From contig CAXXPD010000003.1 of assembly GCA_963666415.2 (NCBI GenBank), positions 3,844,001 through 3,908,000 of the forward strand: a stretch of DNA of 64,000 nucleotides, read 5' to 3'. Positions 57,776-64,000 of this stretch are shown piece after piece. Both the position numbers and the translations under genes were made by a program. Below the pieces are notes generated by a model that saw only the letters and a program-made list of their open reading frames with translations, was not told the DNA's origin and made no database searches. Source of the DNA: Bin87 sp963666415 (GTDB lineage Bacteria > Chloroflexota > Dehalococcoidia > Lucifugimonadales > UBA3495). Positions within the stretch are counted from its first letter, which is position 1. Every line of letters starts with the position of its first letter.

Positions 57776-58899
57776 ATGGTTCAGGAGAAATACGCAGTAC
57801 GGTTGTCGTCGGAAGATCAGGAGCAGTTGCGGGGATTGATCCACGGTGGGCGGCATTCCGCTCGGGTCATCAATCGGGCGCGCATCCTGCTCAAGACTGA
57901 CGAAAGGTGGAGCGCCCCCCAGGTGGCGGCGGCTCTGGACACGTCGCAGCGCACGGTGTTCCGCACCAAACGGCGGTACGCCGAAGCGGGGTTGGAGGGC
58001 GTGCTGCACGACCACCCCCAAGCCAATCGGTATCGCAAGCTGGACGATCGGGGCGAAGCCCACCTGATTGCGCTGGCGTGCAGCGACGCGCCCGAAGGGC
58101 ATGAGCACTGGACCCTGCGGTTGTTGGCTGGCAAGGTGGTGGAGTTGGGATTGGTGCCATCGCTGTCCTACGAGACGGTAAGGCTCAGGCTCAAAAAAAC
58201 ACCCTCAAGCCGTGGCGGAAGCAGCAATGGTGCATCCCGAAAGTAGGCGGCGAATTCGTGGCGGCCATGGAGGACGTGCTGGACCTGTATGCCGAACCCT
58301 ACGACCCCGATCGGCCGGTGGTGTGCTTTGACGAGACCTCCACCCAACTGCTGGCCGAGGTCAGGAAGCCGTTGCCTCCTCAACCGGGACGACCGCGGCG
58401 GCAGGACTACGAGTATCGCCGCGGCGGCACCCGCAACATCTTCCTGACCTGTGAACCCCTGGCGGGCTGGCGCCACCTGGCCATCACCGAGCGGCGCACC
58501 ATGCAGGACTTCGCCCATCAGATGCAATGGCTGGTGGATGAGGCTTACCCCGATGCCCCGGTGATCCGCGTGGTGCTGGACAATCTGAATACCCATCGTA
58601 TGGCGTCCCTTTACGAGACGTTCCCGGCTGCTGAGGCCCGGCGCATCGTGAAGCGCCTCGAGTTTCACCACACGCCCAAGCACGCCAGTTGGTTGAACAT
58701 GGCGGAGATCGAATTCAGCGCGTTGAGCCGCGCCTGTCTCAAGGGGAGAAACCCCGACGCCGACGCCCTGCAACGCCAAATCACGGCCTACGAGACCGAG
58801 CGCAACGCAGCGGGCGTCACCCTCAACTGGCGGTTCAGCACTCAAGATGCCCGATCCAAATTGCATCGCCTCTATCCCTGCCTTTCCAAGCTTGATTGA
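57776..58899 (+). CDS. IS630 transposase B, two frames joined by -1 shift
   Basis: Frame 1 (57776-58246, LSSEDQEQLRGLIHGGRHSA) and frame 2 (entered at about 58198, to 58899: VVCFDETSTQLLAEV, RVVLDNLNTHR, HHTPKHASWLNMAEIEFSAL) meet at A7, 58193-58199. The -1 shift gives a continuous RLKKTP-type junction as in the related copy. Both halves are otherwise undamaged. Confidence 0.83.
58193..58199 (+). promoter_or_regulatory. Probable -1 frameshift site (A7), second copy
   Basis: AAAAAAA after CTC, at the same place as 26851-26857 in a clearly diverged relative, and with the same -1 direction. Confidence 0.7.
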
Positions 58900-58905
58900 G
58901 TACTA

Positions 58906-60609
58906 GTGATGGAGTACACCCACGAAGAGGCGGTCGCCGACGGCGTAAACGTCGACTCGGATATTTACCGCATCCGCACGCAGATCACCGAGGAGGGCTC
59001 CACCGTCGAAGCGGGTCAGCACATAGACCGCCGCAACCGCAAAGCCAAGACAACGCGGTGGGCGGAAGAATTGGACGATGATCTTACTTACACAGCCAGC
59101 CAATTGGACCGGGACGTGGTGGCGGAGGACCAGATCCGCACCGTGATCCGCACCTTCCGGGACAAGCTGTTCACCGAGATTTTCCCCGGTCGTACCGAGG
59201 TGCCCAAGACCATCATCTTCGCCAAGGACGACAGCCACGCCGACGACATCGTGGACATCGTGCGAACGGAATTCGGCAAGGGCAACGAGTTCTGCCAGAA
59301 GATCACGTACCGCACCACCGGAGTGAATCCGGAGAGCCTGATTGCGACGTTTCGCAACAGCTACCATCCGCGCATCGTGGTGACGGTGGACATGATCGCC
59401 ACGGGCACCGACATCAAGCCGGTGGAGATCGTGTTCTTCATGCGCAACGTGCAGAGCCGCAACTTCTTCGAGCAGATGAAGGGTCGCGGCGTCCGTGTCA
59501 TCTCGCCCACGGAATTCAACGCCGTCACTCCCGACGCTACCAACAAGGACCGCTTCGTCATCATCGACGCGGTGGGCGTTACTGAGTCGGAACTGTCGGA
59601 CTCCTACTCGCTGGAACGCGAACCTACAAAGTCCTTCGGGCAACTCCTGGACCTCATCGCCAAGGGTAGCCGCGAGCCGGACCATCTCTCATCGCTGGCG
59701 AGCCGGCTGGCGCGTCTGTCCCGCAAGATATCGACGGCGGAACGCGAATCTATAGAAACCACCGCCGGCGGCGTCCCGCTCCAAACCCTCATCACCAACC
59801 TGGTGCGGGCCACCGACCCCGACGCCGCGCTGGAAGCGGCCCGCGAGGCCACCGGCCTGCAAGAACCGCCGCCCGAGGCCATCGCCCAGGCGGAGAAGCA
59901 GCTGAGCGAGGACGCCGCCGTGCCCTTCGCTCACAACCCCGAGCTGCGCCAAAGGTTGGAGACCATCCACCAATCTCACGAGCAGACCATTGATACCTTG
60001 AGCAAGGACGTGGTGCTGGAAGCCGGCTTCACTGAGGATGCCGCACAGGCCGAGATTCAGTCCTTCCGCCAGTTCATCGAGGATAACCGGGACGAGATCA
60101 CCGCGTTGCAGGTGCTGTACGAGCGGCCTTACCGACAACGGCTGCACCTGGACGACATCCGGGCGCTGGCCGACGTCATGGAGGCGCCGCCCCGGTCGTG
60201 GACCACGGAGCGGCTGTGGCAGGCGTACCAGCAACTCGACGAGTCTCGCGTGCACGGCTCCGGTCAACGTCAACTGGCGGACATCGTCGCGCTGGTGCGC
60301 TACGCCACCGGCGAGGCCGACGAGCTGGCCCCCTTCGCTGACCATGTGAACCGCCGGTTCGAAGGCTGGCTGGCCATGCAGGAAACGGCAGGGCGGGAGT
60401 TCACCGACGAGCAACGTTGGTGGCTGGAGGCAATCCGCGACCGGATCGCCGGCAACGTGAGCGCGGAGATGCGAGACCTTCAGAACTCACCGTTAGACCA
60501 ACGCGGTGGCTTGATTGCAGCCTACGACCTGTTCGGCGACGATTTGCAGTCAATCATCGACGAGCTGAACCTGGAGCTGATGCAGCAAGGGCTCGTTACG
60601 ATGCTTTGA
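58906..60609 (+). pseudogene. hsdR: HsdR, C-terminal piece
   Basis: 567 codons continuing hsdR from VMEYTHEEAVADGVNVDSDI: second RecA-like helicase domain (KTIIFAKDDSHADDIVDIVR, ATGTDIKPVEIVFFMRNVQS, FFEQMKGRGVRV) and an EcoEI-type C-terminal domain (LQVLYERPYRQRLHLDDIRA). It could be translated from ATG 58909 but would lack the nuclease and Walker A. Confidence 0.9.
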
Positions 60610-60624
60610 TTGATCGTTCTTGCC

Positions 60625-60654
60625 TTGACGTTTGGGCGACGTCACCGCAGAATA
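60625..60654 (+). promoter_or_regulatory. Possible promoter of the antitoxin/Doc pair
   Basis: TTGACG (60625-60630), 18-bp spacer, AGAATA (60649-60654), about 40 bp before the antitoxin ATG; GGAG at 60684-60687 is the ribosome site. Confidence 0.4.
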
Positions 60655-60695
60655 GGCGATACAATGGTTATATAGACCGTTATGGAGAGCAAGCC

Positions 60696-60923
60696 ATGGT
60701 TGCGACGAAAGAGAGGTTCTCCGGCCAGGTTGCGACAGAGTTGCTGACCGCCGTACGAGAAGAAGCGCTAACGCGGGGTTGCGACGTTGAGGCCGTGCTG
60801 GAAGACGCTATTCGTTTCTATTTGGAAGCTAAAACGCCAACCCGCTCGCGGCCTGAAGTGATGGCCCACTATCGGGATAGCGTGGAGCGGCACCGCCGCC
60901 TCTATGAGTTGCTGGCGCAATGA
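60696..60923 (+). CDS. Probable antitoxin of Doc-like toxin
   Basis: 75 aa (MVATKERFSGQVATELLTAV). Short, charged, helical, and ending inside the start of the Doc gene (ATGA overlap), which is the standard antitoxin position. The family is not certain; a ribbon-helix-helix or Phd-like N-terminus with a toxin-binding tail is expected. Confidence 0.7.
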   Translation: MVATKERFSGQVATELLTAVREEALTRGCDVEAVLEDAIRFYLEAKTPTRSRPEVMAHYRDSVERHRRLYELLAQ

Positions 60924-61306
60924 CTCGCGGCTTCCCAACCATCCGGGAAGTCCTAGACATACACGACGACCAGATCCGCCAATTTGGCGGTGAACCCGGT
61001 CTCCTTAACGCGGGCGCGCTGGAATCAGCCATAATGCGCCCGCAAATCGGGTATTACAGCGGCATTATCGAGGAAGCCGCCGCCCTCTTGGAAAGCTTGG
61101 CCACGAACCACCCGTTTGTTGACGGCAACAAGCGGGCGGCTTTTGCCACTACAGAAGTTTTCCTGCGGATGAACGGCTACTATATCGACTGCGACAGCGT
61201 TGAGGCGCACAACCACTTCATGAACCTGTTCGATACCAACTCGTTCCGGTTCGCGGAGTTGGTGGCTTGGCTTGGCGACCACGTTAAGCCTTTGCCGCCT
61301 GCGTGA
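60920..61306 (+). CDS. Death-on-curing (Doc/Fic) family toxin
   Basis: 128 aa. Fic motif HPFVDGNKRAA near residues 64-74. Doc proteins phosphorylate EF-Tu, other Fic proteins AMPylate targets; the short Doc-like form is seen here. The gene pair is lodged between hsdR and hsdS in the same direction, so loss of this locus might be punished. Confidence 0.9.
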   Translation: MTRGFPTIREVLDIHDDQIRQFGGEPGLLNAGALESAIMRPQIGYYSGIIEEAAALLESLATNHPFVDGNKRAAFATTEVFLRMNGYYIDCDSVEAHNHFMNLFDTNSFRFAELVAWLGDHVKPLPPA

Positions 61307-61327
61307 AACCTGACGAATTGTAGTCAA

Positions 61328-62898
61328 ATGTCTCTGGTGATGCCGCAAGAAATGCGAACCGGTCCGCTGCCTGTTGGGTGGATCGACGTTGCCCTGACGG
61401 ACATTTGCCAAATTGTGGGCGGTGGCACTCCGTCCACCAAGGTCGCCGAATACTGGGAAGGCGATATTCCATGGATTTCGAGTGCCGACATATACGGGTT
61501 GACGGATATCCGTCCGCGTCGAAAGATTACTGAAGCGGCTATCCGAGGATCGGCCACGAATATGGTGGCTGCCGGAGCGATCGTGGTCGTGACTCGCGTC
61601 GGTTTGGGCAAGGTCGCGATCGCCCACCGCGACTTGTGCTTCAGCCAAGACAGCCAAGGGTTAGTGTTCGATGCAGACCAAATTAGCGGCCTGTATCTAA
61701 CGTACTTTCTGAGCCAAGCAGTTCAAAACTTTAGGTACGAAGGCAGGGGAACCACTATCAGCGGTGTCACGAAAAAGCATCTGGGCGAGATCCAAGTGTT
61801 AATCCCGCCCCTCCTCGAGCAGCGGCGCATCGTTGCGGAGATTGAGAAGCAGTTCACGCGGCTGGATGCGTCGGTGGCGGCCCTGCGGCGGACGCAGGCG
61901 AACCTGAAACGCTACCGGGCCAGCGTCCTGCGGGCGGTATGCTCCGGCGAGCTTGTGCCCACCGAGGCGGTACTGGCCCGCGCCGAGGGTCGGGAGTACG
62001 AGCCGGCCGATGTCCTGCTGGAGCGCGCATCCTGGCGGAGCGTCGGGCGCGCTGGGAGGCGCAGGAGAAACGGCGGGGCAAGTACAAGGAGCCGGCCGCG
62101 CCCGAAACGTCCGACCTGCCGCCGCTGCCGGAGGGGTGGGAGTGGGTGTCATTCGAGCAGCTGATAACGACCTTGCGCAACGGATATTCCAAGCGGCCAG
62201 AAGGGTCCGATGGCATCCCAATCTTGCGAATTAGTGCGGTACGTCCAATGAACGTAAATACGCAAGATATGCGGTGGGTGAACAGTACCAAAGACTTGTC
62301 CACATTTTTGGTCAATTCGGGAGACCTGCTGTTCACTCGTTATAACGGGAATCCTTCGTTGGTCGGAGTGTGTGGGGTTGTGCCACGGCTCAATCAGAAA
62401 CTTTTACACCCAGACAAACTAATTCGCGCTGTCTTGCTCCAATGCGGCACCTTGCCCGAATTCGTACAGATCGTGGCAAACGCTGGCCAATCTAGAGTGT
62501 TTTTGAGCAACCGAGTCCGAACCACGGCGGGACAGGCGGGAATCTCTGGGACTGACGTCAAGCAAATGCCAATCCCCCTCCCGCCCCACGCCGAGCAGCA
62601 GCGCATCGTGGCCGAGGTGGAGCGGCGGCTGTCGGTCATCCAGCGGGCGGCGGCGGCGGTGGAGGCCAGCCTGCAACGGGCTGAGCGGCTGCGCCAGAGC
62701 ATCCTCAAGCAGGCCTTCTCCGGCGAACTGGTGCCCCAAGACCCGGACGACGAGCCGGCGTCGGTCCTGCTGGAACGCATCCGCGCCCAACGCGAGGCGG
62801 AGCAGGCTGCGGCGTCCGTAACCAAGAAACGGCCGGCCCGACGACGGCGGGCGAAGGCGACCGCGCAGCAACTCTCCCTCGAAGAGGCAACCGCATGA
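61328..62898 (+). pseudogene. hsdS: Type I specificity subunit HsdS, 2-bp frameshift
   Basis: First target-recognition domain (GWIDVALTDICQIVGGGTPS ... GVTKKHLGEIQVLIPPLLEQ) and conserved helix, then the frame is lost at GAGCGCGCATC (near 62026-62031) because of two extra bases (GC). The second domain continues in another frame (ILAERRARWEAQEKRRGKYK, GWEWVSFEQLITTLRNG, DVKQMPIPLPPHAEQQRIVA) to 62898. Removing one GC restores DVLLERILAERRARWE. Its TGA overlaps the hsdM ATG. Confidence 0.85.
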
Positions 62899-64000
62899 CC
62901 ACCGCGACCAGCATCGGCCAGAAGCTGTGGAACTACTGCGACGTGCTGCGCAACGCCGGCCTGTCCTACGGCGACTACCTGGAGCAGCTCACCTACCTCA
63001 TCTTCCTCAAGATGATGCACGAGCGGAGCCAGCCGCCCTTCACGATGCTGCCCGATTATCAACCTCCGCCCATTCCCGAGGGCTGCGACTGGCCCAGCCT
63101 GCTGGCCCGAGACGGCGCGGAGCTGGACGCCCACTACCAGCACACGCTGGAAACCCTGTCCCAGCAGCAGGGCACGCTGGGCGTGATTTTCAGCAAGGCG
63201 CAAAGCCGCATCCAGGAACCGGCCATGCTGACCCGGCTGGTGAAGGAGCTAATCGACAGCGAGAACTGGCACGGCCTCAGCGCCGACGTGAAGGGCGACG
63301 CCTACGAGTCGCTGCTGGAGCGCAACGCCCAGGACGTGAAGACGGGCGCAGGGCAGTACTTCACGCCGCGTCCACTCATCCAGGCCATCGTAGACGTAAT
63401 GCGCCCGGGGCCGAAGATGACCATATGCGACCCCGCCTGCGGCACCGGCGGGTTCCTGCTGGCCGCCCATGAGTACATCGTCCGGCATCACCCCACCATG
63501 GACCGGGAGCAGCTGGACCACCTGCAGAACGACGCGCTGCACGGCTGGGAGATCGTGGACAGCGCGGCGCGGCTGGGCGTGATGAACCTGTACCTCCACG
63601 GCATCGGCGGCGACCGCACCAACATCAAGGTGGACGACAGCCTGCGTGCGCAACCCAGCGACCACTACGACATGGTGCTGACCAATCCGCCCTTCGGCCG
63701 CAAGTCCACGCTGACCTTCGTCAACGAGGAGGGCAGGACGGAACGGCAGAGCCTGACGGTGGAGCGTCCCGACTTCTGGGCCACCACCAGTAACCGGCAG
63801 CTGAGCTTCCTGCAGCACGTCCGCACGCTGCTGAGGATCAACGGCAGCGCGGCCATCGTGCTGCCCGACAACGTGCTGTTCGAGGGCGGCGCCGGCGAGA
63901 CCATCCGCCGCCGGCTGCTCCACGAGTGCGACGCCCACACCCTGCTGCGGCTGCCCACCGGCGTGTTCTACGCCCAGGGGGTCAAGGCCAACGTGCTGTT
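62895..64000 (+). CDS. hsdM: Type I modification methyltransferase HsdM, partial
   Basis: Starts MTTATSIGQKLWNYCDVLRN at ATG 62895 (ATGA overlap with hsdS) and runs open to the window edge (about 368 codons of an expected ~500). N-terminal helical domain, then SAM-binding CDPACGTGGFLLAAHEY (about residue 175) and catalytic NPPFG (in LTNPPFGRKS, near 261). No lesion is seen. Confidence 0.93.
   Translation, partial: MTTATSIGQKLWNYCDVLRNAGLSYGDYLEQLTYLIFLKMMHERSQPPFTMLPDYQPPPIPEGCDWPSLLARDGAELDAHYQHTLETLSQQQGTLGVIFSKAQSRIQEPAMLTRLVKELIDSENWHGLSADVKGDAYESLLERNAQDVKTGAGQYFTPRPLIQAIVDVMRPGPKMTICDPACGTGGFLLAAHEYIVRHHPTMDREQLDHLQNDALHGWEIVDSAARLGVMNLYLHGIGGDRTNIKVDDSLRAQPSDHYDMVLTNPPFGRKSTLTFVNEEGRTERQSLTVERPDFWATTSNRQLSFLQHVRTLLRINGSAAIVLPDNVLFEGGAGETIRRRLLHECDAHTLLRLPTGVFYAQGVKANVL

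Larger units (their letters stand above)
57682..58903 (+). mobile_element. IS630-family element B, abutting A
   Basis: 1222 bp between TA 57680-57681 (shared with element A) and TA 58904-58905. Ends GTATTGAGTCAATC and, read inward from the right, GTACTCAATCAAGC. Related to the element at 26352-27559, not to A. Confidence 0.88.

Noticed and set aside
1..64000. CRISPR array, rRNA or tRNA genes
   Set aside because: No regularly spaced direct repeats with unique spacers, and no rRNA or convincing cloverleaf sequence seen on either strand by eye.

Overview
The window is a GC-rich bacterial chromosome segment. Its gene content fits Chloroflexota, probably a SAR202 or Dehalococcoidia-like lineage: oxoprolinase/hydantoinase HyuA and HyuB, paired GMC dehydrogenases, a deazaflavin (F420)-type nitroreductase, a PQQ-type beta-propeller protein, and a very heavy load of mobile elements. 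This is inference, because no rRNA, tRNA or other taxonomic marker is visible.

Layout. 1-24 kb is mostly metabolic and housekeeping: gamma-glutamyltransferase; a tex gene split by a transposon that itself carries a transposon; a decayed large serine recombinase lying against the 3' end of dnaN; the AlaX editing protein; then a mostly co-directional run of hyuA, PIG-L deacetylase, (opposite strand) F420-type nitroreductase, hyuB, family-5-type uracil-DNA glycosylase, two GMC oxidoreductases, a dihydropyrimidinase-like amidohydrolase and a membrane-anchored beta-propeller. A truncated ABC-transporter lipoprotein ends this block.

24.7-42 kb is a defence and mobile-element island. It holds an ISAs1-type element with an internal stop, an IS630-type element inside an unknown gene, and a minus-strand operon of a TerB-domain protein, a BrxD-like P-loop ATPase and an Lhr/BrxHI-like helicase, followed by remnants of a methyltransferase and of the unknown gene. 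Next come a Phd/PIN/nucleotidyltransferase toxin-antitoxin group, a degenerate copy of an unknown 512-aa gene, a YkgJ-type protein, a broken AIPR (abortive infection) gene and an IS1380-type element.

42-53 kb holds a secreted fibronectin-III protein split by a second copy of the IS701-like element, an IS5-type element, IS1380 and IS256 remnants, several small unknown genes and a PIN-like protein. Short palindromes with the arm ATGGCAGACTT recur here and beside both copies of the 512-aa gene.

53.6-64 kb holds the intact 512-aa gene and a type I restriction-modification locus: hsdR (split by two IS630 elements placed side by side), an antitoxin/Doc pair, hsdS (2-bp frameshift) and hsdM (intact as far as the window edge). 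Target-site duplications and rejoined reading frames let several original genes be rebuilt exactly (tex, hsdR, the fibronectin gene, the ISAs1 transposase and the unknown gene at 26-28 kb). They also order the insertions: ISAs1 entered tex before the IS701-like element entered ISAs1.

The strongest candidate for something undescribed is the duplicated cassette: paired palindromes, a tyrosine-recombinase stub, the 512-aa protein and a shared 3' repeat.
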